A stretch of 64,000 nucleotides of DNA. Origin: Pleodorina starrii (taxonomy: Eukaryota; Chlorophyta; Chlorophyceae; Chlamydomonadales; Volvocaceae). Below are positions 22,813 through 33,871 of this stretch, piece after piece. The notes under the pieces are model-generated. The model saw only the letters and a program-made list of their open reading frames with translations, had not been told where the DNA came from and made no database searches. Within the stretch, counting starts at the first letter, position 1. Each line of letters opens with the position of its first letter. A program made the translations under genes and the position numbers. The DNA is taken from contig BRXU01000016.1 of the NCBI GenBank assembly GCA_030267565.1, forward strand, positions 1,242,501 through 1,306,500. Direction: 5' to 3'.

Positions 22813-24498
22813 TGGATGGGTGGATGGGTCTGGGATCAGGCCGTCGGTTGACGGATCGGCGAGGGGCCAGCCTCGGGCGGCATGGCTCCGCCGCAGCCGC
22901 CGCTACCGCGGCTGCTGCCCGGCGATCCCGCACCCCCAGCGCTGTACCGTACCGCCGGGTGCGGGTGCGGTGTCCAGCTGCATTTGGTTGACGTGGACGG
23001 ATTGGCGGATTGGCCTGGCACAGGCTCAGCGCGCCTGCGCCCAGGGTGGTGGTGGAGGAGGACTGAAGGGCTAAAGGAAAGAAAGAACGAAAGAAGGGCT
23101 GAGCTGAGCCGGACGGCCGGTCGGAGGCATTGAGAGCTGAGTTAAGCGCGGGGATTGGGGGTTGGGGCGGGGGGTCGGGGCATGGACCTGTCGAAGCAGT
23201 CGGGGCCGACACGAAGGGGGAGACGGCGAGTTTGTTCTTTTGTCCTGGAGATGAGATGGGACAAAGCGAGATGGATGCGATGTCGGTGTGCCCCTCCCCC
23301 CCGCAGGTAAATGCATGAATGAACGGGGTCATGTCCACCTTTGTGTGTGTATGTGTGTGTCGCCCCCCTCCTCATCCTCTGCTCTATGAAGGTGGTGGTG
23401 GTGGTGGTGGTGGTTGGTGGGGGTTGCCCGCGCGCTCGACACCAGGCGTTTGTACTACACTGACATCTCGTCGGGGATACTAAGCGGCGGCGGCATTGGG
23501 CATTGGGCATTGGATCGCAGCGCTACAGCAGGATTGGAATGGCAGGCGCGCAGGACTGGATTGGATTGGCGTGGCAGGGCTGGTTGGATTGGAATGGCAG
23601 GGCTGGCTGGCTGGCTCTGATTGGATTGCTGGATGTGTGCATCGTACGTTACCTGAAGCATAAGGAGACATTGTTAGGTAAGGAGACATTACGTAAGGCC
23701 ACGCACGCACTGATAGACTGCGAAGGGGGAAGTATGAACTGATTGGGGGAAAACATTGAACAGGTTGAGTTGTCGTTGCTTCTCTGGTTGGTTGATTGGT
23801 TGGCTGGTTGGTTAATTGGTTGCAGGGGGGCCGGTCTGGCGCTGGAGGCCTTTCAAGCGGGGCTTAGTAGTGTTGTGTGAGGTTCTAGACTAGGGTGGCT
23901 GCGCCCACCGGGCGGGCGGGCGGGGGGAACAGGGGGGCCAATGGGGGGAAGGCAAGTCAGTGCCGCGGCTGCTATGTATGCAATTCCTGGCAGGACAGGG
24001 TACCGAAGGGGGATGCGTCTTCAGGAGAGGGTGGAGGGCGCGGCCCCCTCTGCCCTCCCCCTCTCCACTCCTACATGCAGACGCAATTGTGTACCGTACC
24101 ACCGGTATTCGGATGAGCAGGAGAGGGAGGAAGAAAAGACAAGGGGAAACATTGAGGCCCGAGGCCTGGCTGGGGAGGAGGGACTCAGCGAAGGATGCGC
24201 GGTGCCTTCCGGCTCCCGCGTCTGGGTGTACGGTATATCTGCTGCTTCCGCCTGAGCCCTGGGGGAAGGGGCACGGGGCGGGGGCCCCTCATGAGGGTCG
24301 TTTGTCGGCGTTGCGATCGGGTCACATGCCAGCGGCATTTGCGGCATTTGGGGTGTACTACCGATACACTGTTGTCCGTTGTTTACGTTGGCAAAATTGA
24401 GATTCCAATATTACATAGCATCAAACATGAATGGGTGTGGGTGGTCGATAGATCGAGTCACCTGCTGCCCATCCTCCCGTCGTCGCCTTTCCCTGCGG

Positions 24499-24534
<36 letters not shown>

Positions 24535-24535
24535 T
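24499..24535. repeat. (CT)n(CG)n microsatellite
   Basis: About ten CT dinucleotides are followed directly by eight CG dinucleotides. The alternating CG run is a classical Z-DNA-prone sequence. Confidence 0.9.
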
Positions 24536-25155
24536 GCCGCTGCGCCCGGGGGAGATTGTCGGAGTTGATTCCGGAAGCTGCCGCCGCCGCAGCGCGCCTC
24601 TGGGGATTCCGGCCATCACGGGACGCGCGACGGGACGCGCGAGCGAGTGCGGGCGGGAGGAGGTCGTGAATATGGATTGCGGCTACCGTCTAAGAGCGAC
24701 AGCTCATGTAGCCGCAACTGCGCGTGCTTTAATGCAATCAATGTCACAACCTGTTGGCCTGCTGGACCGTATAACAAAGGGACCGCGTGCACACAGCCCG
24801 GGCTCTTGTCGGGCAATGGCGATATCTACCGGTATGAGAAACCACACACGGACCGCTCACGAACCGGAGGCTGCGGCCATCTGCGCCGCTGCACACACCA
24901 CATCCCACCCCACCGAGGGGTGGGGGTGTTAATTCTCTTCGCCACCACCAGGGCAATGCTAGCATATGAATCTACCGGTACCTGCCTGTCTACGATACAA
25001 TGATGCCAAGACTCGCGCAACAGCAATGGCACGCAAGCTGCCGACGCCCCCAGCCAGCCAGCGGTCAAGCGTGACGAGAAACCCATTTCGAAGTGCGACC
25101 TATCTACCGGGTACGAACATACACATCCTGGTACGACACCTCACGCGTCCCATGG

Positions 25156-25190
25156 CAGACCCCAGTACTGGGGTGGAGTACTGGGGTCTG
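25156..25190. repeat. Perfect 14-bp inverted repeat
   Basis: CAGACCCCAGTACT (25156-25169) and AGTACTGGGGTCTG (25177-25190) are exact reverse complements around a 7-nt GGGGTGG loop. It could be a strong hairpin or a mobile-element terminus. Confidence 0.8.
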
Positions 25191-27257
25191 TAATGGGGGT
25201 TTCGTGATGCTTTCTTACGGCTGGGCTAGACCGCATCGACCTTACGAACGCTGCCAGATTCCCGTGGGATTCCCTGCGTCTGAGTTCTGCGTGTCGGGAT
25301 ACGGAGCAGAAGGAGGGTAATAACTTGGGTCACTCATCCTCATCTTGGGGGGGGGGGGGTCGGTCCCTCATCTGCTCATCTAGATAGGTTTACTGCCCCC
25401 CTTCGGCACTTCTAAGATAATTCCAAGGGTGTCTTGTCTTCCATCTTAGATATGTGTGCGGGGGTTCACCAAGCCATCTTCACTTGTTTTGCAAGGGTGT
25501 CCTGCCTCATCTCGGCTTGGGTCTGGGGACCCCCCAGCACCATCCATAGACAGCAGCACCAACCCCTCAGCTCCGTCCTAAGATGTCGTGTGCAACCCCA
25601 CATGTAGGTCTGCTGCAAAGCCCGTTGCTCAGCCGCACTAAGTGGCGAGCTCGGAACGTACCTGGTATCGTACAGTGACACCCTTGACCCTATTACAACC
25701 TCACAACGTTTCACCTTTGCAAAGTTTATTTATTCCTAACCTTTTGTAGAACATTAAGCTTTGTCATTTGGCCCTGAGGCCTTACTGAAAAAGTTGCCGA
25801 TGTGACCTAGCTTTTTTGAAAGAAGTGCCAAATCGGCTATTTTTAGCTCAAAACGAAAGCCCTCGTGATACAAACGATCAACGCGGCTGGCATTTTTAGT
25901 GGTGGATGACATGACAGGAGGTGCACCGTGGTGCACTCGGCAAAGCAACCTGCCAGGACTGTGCAACTTGACACGCCCGAGCCAAAGGATGCAATATAGT
26001 AAAGTTCTGCATATCCTGTCCCCTCCTGTTCATTGATTTGCGCGTACATGAACGAAGAAGGTTATCCGGGTGTTTGGAGGCGACATTATAATAAGAAAGC
26101 AAGCATGGTAGGATAGCAAATTGTTTGATAACATGCGCAGTTAAGCCAGTCTGTAAGGCAAGCCTAACAAAGGTTACAGTTGCTGCCTGCACGGCTGTTC
26201 AACGCTTCAACCGTACAGCAATGTCGGGCTCAGAATGCACATCTGAGAGTGCGGTGATGGGAATGCGTTCGTCGTCTGAAGTGCCTTGAGGGGGGTCGGT
26301 ATCCCCATCTTGAGCTTGACGGAGGGGGGCCACATTCCCATCTTGGCTGAAAGACGGGGGCCCCAACCCTCCATCTTAGAAGAGTGTGCTTGGGGGGCTG
26401 CATGCATCTTAGATTCGAAATAACAGCCCTGCAAAAATATCCAAAATGAATTTTCGGTTCATCTTTGGGACCAACCACATGACCCCCCTTCCCTCATCTT
26501 ATTACCCTCCTGAGCAGATCTCCCCTGATACGGAGTTAAAAAGCCAAGAGCGGTGGGGCCTGGGAGGCGCTCAATTCTTTCATGTGCTGCTGCCCATGAA
26601 TTTTTTTTATTTATCTCTGACATAATATGAGGGCCAGATTCCGCCATTGCGCGATTCCCCTTCAACGCGTCTTGCCCATGAACGACACAAAAATCACCCA
26701 TTAGTAACAGGTTAGAGGTCCATATCGATAGCAACTACAACTACAACTGTGACTTATATGCAACATGTCGGCATATGCATCGAATGTTGGTGACGTCGCG
26801 GAATTGCAAAAATGAAGGTTGTTCCGGAACGCAGAAGACTTCCGACTTGGCGGCATACGTACCTGACTTGTGAGCAGCTCTACGGCCCCGGCTTAGCTGT
26901 TGGGGGCAGCAGCAAAAAGGAACCCACATACTGACTGGAAGTGTTAGCTGTGTGCCTTGAGGCTGTTTGCAGCGTCAGTACCTCACTCGCGACGTTCTTG
27001 CCCGGTTTCATGGGCGCAACTCCACAACCCAATTATTACCTGCTATTAAACGGCAACCTTACCGTTGCTGACGTAGTGTTACTTTGGCAAGACAGCGACA
27101 GCTTCAGAGCCTCGGTGGTACATTTGCGTGCCGAAGGACGAAGGACGGAACTTTCCTGGGCGTAACGACACCGTCCTCTTTTCCACCAATGCTCACAAAC
27201 AGAAGTCTATAACTTTTTATTGACCGCCAGCCAAGCAAGACCGCCCTCGGCAAGCAT

Positions 27258-28019
27258 ATGGGCTCCGCCATGGCCGCAAACTGCAGCCTGCTGGACCTTC
27301 CGGGTCCTGTGCCGGAAGCAATTGTGTCGTTCCTGAGCCCAGCTGCGCGCAAGGTGCTTCGGCTAGCCTGCAAGGTACGGTCCCCGTCCTTGCGCCTCGC
27401 GAAAACTGCGCAGCAGGCCCGCACATGGGTGCGATGATGGCACTCAAGGCAGAAATGTCTACTGCGCCAAGGCCGCCCCGGCCGTTCCGCGCGCAACCTT
27501 TCTGACTTGACACTGCATTTCCTCTCGCCAAGGCTCCGTACTGCACGTACCTGGGCCCCTCTCCGGTTCAACTTCAATGTAACATCCTTTGCGGCCAACT
27601 AACCAACCAACTAACCAACCAACCAACCAATTTGAACCAGGACGCGAGGCAGCTGGTGGACCGCACCGTCCGCTCGGTCACCGTCGACGTCAGCAACGTC
27701 CGAGTGCTGTGCGGCCCGTGGCGCCCGCTGCACGCCACCTTCCCGCAGCTTCGTCACCTCACCGTGTGCCTCCGCAGCACCGGCGCCGTCACGTGGGACG
27801 TCCCCCAGCCCCCCCTGGCGCCGGCCGCGGCGCCAGCCACGGGCCGACCTTCGCGCGCTGCCCTCGACCGCGGCAGCGGCCGCGCCTCCGGCGGCCCCGC
27901 CGCCGCCGCCGCCAGCTTCAGCCTCCGCCTGCTGCGCGACTCGGTGCCCCGGCTCCGGAACCTGCGCTCGCTCGACCTCACTCAGTGTTTCGTGGATCCC
28001 CAGGTGTGGGGCGCGCTGT

Positions 28020-28053
<34 letters not shown>

Positions 28054-31000
28054 GGCGCTGCCGCGCGGGCTGGCGCTGCGGCTGCACCCGGCGGCGGCGC
28101 TGCTCTTCCCCGGTCGGACGTGGGGCGAGCGGCTGAGGGCGATGCTGAGTCAGCTGGCGGCGGCGCAGCCGGAAGTGCGGGTCAGCGTGGTAGCGGGCGG
28201 CGGCGGCGGCGGCGCCGGCGGCAGCGGTGGCGGCGGGGGGATCGGCGGCGGCGGCGCGGCCTGCTGGTGTGACGTGGAGGGAGAGGCGGGTCTCCGGAAG
28301 GTGGGTATGTGGGAGCGTGTCTGCGTGGGCCAGGGCGAGGGTTAAGAAAGACGATACCGCAGCGGAAGGAGGGTGAGGGGCTGAGGGCGTTTGTGGTAGC
28401 GGTGGTGGTTGGGGTTGGGGTTGGAGTTGGGGTTTGGGTTTGGGGTTGCTGCTGCCGTATGTTCGCTCAGCCAGTGTTAATACACACAGCGCTTGCTGGA
28501 GGCTGATAAAGGGGCTCTTCCTTTGCAAGCAAGCCATGAGGCATGCGCTGCTGTTTTCTTGGGCTGTCCTTCGGGCCCCCCATGCCCCCACCTTCCCGAC
28601 CCGCCCTCGCCCCGCTTTCGACCTGACGTTTCGACTCGTCGTGCCGTACCGTATTCATGCCGTACCGTGCAGTTGGCCGACATGCCGTACATCTACGAGC
28701 TGCCGGTCTGCGTGTGGTCGCGCGCGCCCTGCCAGCCCGAGTGGCTGGCGCCCCTGGGCTGGGGCACCCGCCGACTGACGCGGCTACACATCAACTGCTG
28801 CAACGCCACCGACCCACGGGACACTGTCTGGCTGGCCGGCCTGACCGCCCTCACTCACCTCCGCGAGCTCCACCTCGGACTTACCGACTCGCCGCTACGC
28901 CTCGCGGACCTGGCGCCGCTGGCGGCCTGTACGGCCCTGACGGCGTTGTCCGTCGGCGCGCTGGCGGCTCCGCCGGCGGCGGCGGCGGCGGCAGCTCCGC
29001 TGCCGCCGGCGTTCGCAGACGGGCTGCCGCCGCTGCCGCCTGGCGGCGGCGGCGGCGGAGCCGCCGCCGCCGCCGTCACGCCACTGCCGTACGTGCGCCG
29101 GCTTGAGGTTCGCTGCTGTCTGACGTCGGGCCCGCTGCCGTTGGGGGAGCTGGTGCCCCGCGCCGTGAGCGTGTCCATATGCGCGTTGAGCATCGGCGGC
29201 GGCGGCGGCGGCGGCGGAGGTTTCATTGGCGGCCGCGGCGCCGCCGCGGCCGGCGGCAGGGTGGTTTCGGGGCACGCGCTGGAGAGCCTGCTGACGCCGG
29301 TGGCCACGGCCGCCGCGCCGCCGCCGGCGGCGGCGGCGGCGGCGGCGGCGCGGCTCGTCCTGCCGCTGCCTCGGCTGCAGTCCCTTTGGCGGTTGCGGCA
29401 GCCGCCGCCAGGCCCGCCGCTGCTGCCGCCGCCGCTGGCGGCGGACCTGCTGGCGGCGGCTCAGCTGCGCGGCGGGTTGCGTTCCCTGGAGCTCGTACAG
29501 CGGGAGACGGCGGCGATCGCGCTGGGCCCTGCGTTGGTCGACACTGGTCGGTCGCCGCTGCCGTACACGGTACTGCTGGGGGAGCTGTACGGCCTGGAGC
29601 ACCTGCAGTTCACCGGCTGGAAGCTGCCGGGCGGCCAGGTACGACAACCGTCCATGTACGACACTGCTGTACTTAACATACGCCACAGCGTTTCGGTCCC
29701 CACAAGGGCGGTCACCCACCCGCCGCCGCCACCCGCCACCCGCAATCCCCCGTTGCTGCTGCTGGACCGTCGCCTTCCGCAGCACCTTCCGCCGCTTCCT
29801 GGAACCCCAGCCGCTGCCCAGCCCAGCCCAGCCCGTCCCCCGTCGTCGCGACCGATTCCACCCGAGCCGAGAAAGTTCCTTCGTTGGCCCGACCTGACGT
29901 CCTGACGTCCAACCCGCCCTGCGCTTCGTTTCCTCTCTTTTTCTCCTTTCTATTCCGTGCTCCCTCGCCCTGGCGCAGCTACCCGCGCTGCTGGCCTCCG
30001 CGCAGCGACTGCCCAGGCTGCGGCGCCTGACGCTGCGCGGCTGCGACGCGCAGTGCTTCGGCTGGCGCGCGTCACCCGCGGCGCAGCTGGGCATGGGACT
30101 GGGGCTGGGGCTGGGGCTGCGGCCGCCTGCGGCGATTGCGGTTTCGGAGCTGCGCGCGCTGGAGCACCTGGAGGTACGGCACGGTACTGTACGGCAGCCG
30201 CGGGCTCGGCAAAGTGATGATGGGAGTCAGAGGTGGTGAGGATGAGGATGGTGGGGGGGAGAAGAGGATCGGGTGGATGCGCCCATGAGCGTCGTCTCTT
30301 TTTCCTCGGCGCGTGCACCTTGCAGCAGCAACACATTTCCGGCGAGGCGGCGCGGCAGATGGAGCACGTCCCTCTACCCAACCTCATCACCAAACCCAGC
30401 ACCAATGCCCCGGCACCAATACCCCGGCACCCGGGCCACAATCCCCTCGGCCCTGCCGTACAGGTTCTTGGGGCGCCCAGCCTCAGCCTGCTGGGGCAGA
30501 TCACCCTGTCGTACCGGGTTCCGGAGCTGCGACGGTTGGAGGTGCACGGCGTGCAACGTTGGGACGAGCACGCCTTCAAACGAATTCTGGGGACCTCGAG
30601 CCGAGCCGCCGCCGCTGCCGCCGCGGCAGCGGCGGCGGCGGCGGCGACGGCCGCTGGCGCGCGAGCGCCGGAGGCCGCCGAACCAAGCCGCAACTGCGCG
30701 AGCGACGGCGGCGGCGGCGGCGGCGGCGGTGACGGCGATGCGCCGAAGGCCTCGCGGTTGCTCGTCGCGCTTATGGAGGCGGCGAGGGCCGCCGCCGCCG
30801 TCGCTGCCGCGGGGCCCGGAGCGTGCAAGCGGGTTGATGAAAGCCGCGTTGTCGTACCCTGCGAGCTGCCGCGACCTAAAACGGCCGCGGCGGCGACGTC
30901 GGCAGCGGCGGTGACGGGAGGCAGTTCGCGTAGCGAGGCAGAGCCTGGGAGCCGTGTCGAGAAGCCGTCGTCGAAGGGCGCGACGGTGGTGGTGACGATG

Positions 31001-31444
31001 GCGGCGGCAGCGGCGACGCCGGAACAGCTCCCGCCCATAACGCCGCTGCCGCGCGGCGGCAGTGCCAGTCGTGGCGCACACGCTGACGGGGCCCGTAGCG
31101 CCGCCGCCGCCGCCGCGGCGGCGGCGGCAGCGGACTGTACCGCCGTCCGCCGGGCCAGCGGCGGAAGCGGCGGCGGCGGAAGCCGCCGCTGGCCACGCCT
31201 GTCGTACATTGCCGTACATGGTTGCGTCGGCACGAGCCAGGCGGCCATCTTGCGTCAGGCGCGGGCGGCGGGGATGGGCCCCTGGGTGGAGATAGAGTGG
31301 ATGCCGAATACCCGGGACCTGGCACGGGAGTCGTGGATAGCAGTGTTGGGTGGCGGCAGCTGTGGCGAGCGGGAACGGGGGAGCAGGAGCGGGGGTGGCG
31401 GCGTGGAGGCGGCGGCGGCGCAGGCCGGCGGCGGTGGCGAATGA
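27258..31444 (+). CDS. F-box / leucine-rich-repeat protein (5 exons)
   Basis: This is probably a substrate-receptor-type F-box protein; the target is unknown. Exons 27258-27374, 27641-28300, 28673-29638, 29979-30173 and 30464-31444 join in phase 0 throughout and give 972 aa. The F-box-like start is SLLDLPGPVPEAIVSFLSPA then ARKVLRLACKDARQLVD (residues 10-46). It is followed by FPQLRHLTVCL, VPRLRNLRSLDLTQCFV, LTRLHINCCN, LTALTHLRELHLGLTDSPL, CTALTALSVGAL, LPRLRRLTLRGCD, LRALEHLE and VPELRRLEVHGVQRW, typical irregular plant/algal LRRs. Long poly-Ala, poly-Gly and mixed runs separate the repeats, as is common in these algae. The last exon could instead begin at 30326, adding 46 residues; the C-rich, pyrimidine-like sequence before 30464 favours the shorter form. 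The ATG at 27258 is preceded by less GC-rich sequence. Confidence 0.82.
28338..28380 (-). repeat. Dispersed intronic motif, copy in F-box/LRR intron 2
   Basis: The minus strand reads CTCCTTCCGCTGCGGTATCG then TCTTTCTTAACCC, matching the CCGCTGCGGTATC...TTTACCC half of the family. Confidence 0.7.
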
Positions 31445-33871
31445 ATCTGAATGACAAGTCTTGGAAGATATCGGTATGTGTGTGGGACGGGGCCGAGTGA
31501 GGCTGCCTGTAGGGGAGAATCGGTGCCCTGCTGTCGTATGTGTATCTTATTTAAGCAACGTTTCGTTTAGAGTACGGCAATGACCTGGCTGCCGTGCGGC
31601 CCCCGCCTTTCCACCATGCGACGAGCGTCACTGCGTCCTGGTACGGCATGTTGTTGTCATTGTGCAGCAGCCGTCTGTCTGTTTGGTGCTTCGCCGCGCA
31701 ATGCAAGGCCACGTGAGCAGTGCAGTGGAACGAAATAAATATGTGCTTGCCTGCTTGGCGCGAGGCTTAAATTAAACTGGTTGGTTGGTCGGTTGGTCGT
31801 TTGGTCGGTTGATCGGTTTGTTGGTTGGTTGGTTGGTCGATTGTGTTGTGCAAGACGAATGCAAGGCGAACGCGTTCTGATGGCTGGTGGCAGTTCGTGA
31901 GCCGCGAAGCGCAGCTTGCCCCTGCTTCGCCTGGTGCCCAAGCGATGGGGTCACGTGGGGATACATCGCCACGTTTAATGTGTGATGATGGCGGGAGCCT
32001 TGGAGGCGGGCCGGGGGGAGGTGTCAGGTGTGTGTATGGGCGGGGGCGGATCCCGGGCTGGTGTCGGCTGTGCGCGGCACATCCGTCGAGGCAAGGTACG
32101 AGAGGGCAACAGGTGCCAATGTGCCGATTGGTGCCGATGTGCCGATTGGTGATTGCCCCTGTGCACCCCATTTCTTTCCATTCAAAGACTAAATATGCAA
32201 TCAAGATGTGCTCTGAATGAGACGCGATCTGGTCACAAACGAAGTGCGTGCTGTCCGCTCCGTTCGTTAGGGTCCCTAAAAATGGGCCAGATAACGTTAC
32301 GTGTCCCCCCTCTCTCCTAAATCGCTCCTCGTTCCGTCTCGTCCCGTCGGGACGGATCTGGGGCCGTTTGTGGCACGCGGGCGCGTGAGCCGCGTTGGAC
32401 TGGGTCAGTAGCGCGTTCCCCCGGGCGTGATACGAACCTGTACGAGGCTGGTACGAATTCGTACGACGCCATGTGTACGAGGCCTGCCCCAAATGCGTGG
32501 CTCCCAGGAGACCTCTGCCGGGGCGGGGATGATGGTGCTTTTGTTGTTCATGTTGTTTCTTAACGGATTGTTTTTACAGTGGGCCCAAAAGAAACACCGG
32601 TTTCGTTGTTGTTGTTGTTGTTGTTGTTGTTGTTCTTGATTTAAAATCGTCCTGGTAATGGTGGTGGTGCCCATTGGCTCCCAGCCCTTCGAAGGAACGT
32701 TCTCATGGTTAAGTTAATAATGTGTGTCGTACGTGTGGTGGCTTCTTCGTGGGTGTCGGGATGCGTGTGGCTGCACCCGGGGCCGGCTCAATGCGGTTGG
32801 TTTCGGCGCCACGTTTGCAGGCGGCGCCTTCCCCCCCCCCCCTTGAGCCTTGACACATACACGCATACACACTCACATCACACACACACAAGCGGTGGCG
32901 AGGTGTCGAGAGCCACAATGCCACCAACACCGCGACGGTAGCGCTGCTGATTTTCGCGCTACCGTGCGACCCGGTTTGTTGGGTAGTGTACGGAACGCTG
33001 CGTTGCGTTCGTACACTGAGAACCTGACATGCATGCATGCGGTCATCCTAACAGTGCGATATTGCGGCTCGGGCCATATACTTATCACAATAAGAGTAGT
33101 GGTGGTTGCCGTGATGCTTATTGTGATGCTCGGCGGACGGCGCTACGACGCGGCCGCAAAGCCCCCACGGACAAATAACCCCTTCCTTCCATCCTTCAGT
33201 GCTTCCATCCTTCAATCCACCCATTCATCCATGCACAACACAGCACAGCACCCGCCGACGCGGGCACGAGCGCGGGCGCGGGCGGCTGCGTGCGGGCCGC
33301 CAAGGTGGCGCGGCCCCGTCGTCCCGACCCCAGCGCCGACCCCGAGCCCATCCTGCTTCCCCGGCGCTGCCACTGCTCCCCAGCCGCCGCCAAACCCGCA
33401 CCGCCCAACGCCGACCTCGACCCTCACCCTGCGACCCACCCGGGGCCGCCGATGCTGATTGTGATGCTTACAGTGGTTGTTACAGTGCCCTCGCTCCGGG
33501 CCCCCGCAAAGGATCATGTATAAAAGAGTCATCATTGTTGATGTTGATGTTGTGTACAGTGACCTCCTGGGGTCCTGGCCCTCACAAGGGCACAGCCAGG
33601 TGGCCGTGCACCGCATCGGAGACGACCAGGGGGCCAAGGAAAGCGCGGCCAGACCAGACCAGACCAGACCAGACCAGACCTAGCAGCACAGACCCACCCA
33701 GACAGGAAGGAGCGACCCCCCGGTGGGGAGCGGCTCGTAATGACAGCCCGGGTACCTGCCCTGGTACCTGCTACGTGCCGCCGTGTCAATGTGCAAATCA
33801 ATCCCTGCCAGACAGGATGGTCCAGCGAATCAAACACCAAAGCGGAGCGCCCGCCCTCCACACACACACAG
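31445..33871. other. Intergenic between converging F-box/LRR and TauE/SafE genes
   Basis: No gene is recognised. Simple repeats dominate: GGTTGGTCGGTTGGTCG (31780-31840), CCGATTGGTG (32115-32150), (GTT)n (32603-32635), CA/CACAT tracts (32855-32892) and a GACCA pentamer array (33650-33681). The TauE/SafE 3' UTR is expected in the right part. Confidence 0.5.
33469..33484 (-). terminator. Candidate TGTAA signals, TauE/SafE gene
   Basis: Two TTACA words on the plus strand (33469-33473, 33480-33484) read TGTAA on the minus strand, about 390-400 nt after the stop codon. Confidence 0.4.

Larger units (their letters stand above)
22813..27257. other. Gene-poor, repeat-rich interval
   Basis: No supported gene is seen in 4.4 kb. 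The interval holds GGTGGT and CATTGG simple repeats (23390-23620), GATTGG/GGTTGG runs (23770-23825), a (CT)n(CG)n tract (24499-24535), a perfect palindrome (25156-25190), two clusters of CCATCTTAG with G-runs (25330-25460, 26285-26505), and a less GC-rich stretch (25700-27000). Open frames are short and lack splice support. It may contain degraded transposable elements. Confidence 0.5.

Noticed and set aside
27611..28591. 326-aa minus-strand frame opposite the F-box/LRR exon 2
   Set aside because: It is a GC-rich shadow; the plus strand carries recognisable F-box/LRR motifs with correct splice phases.
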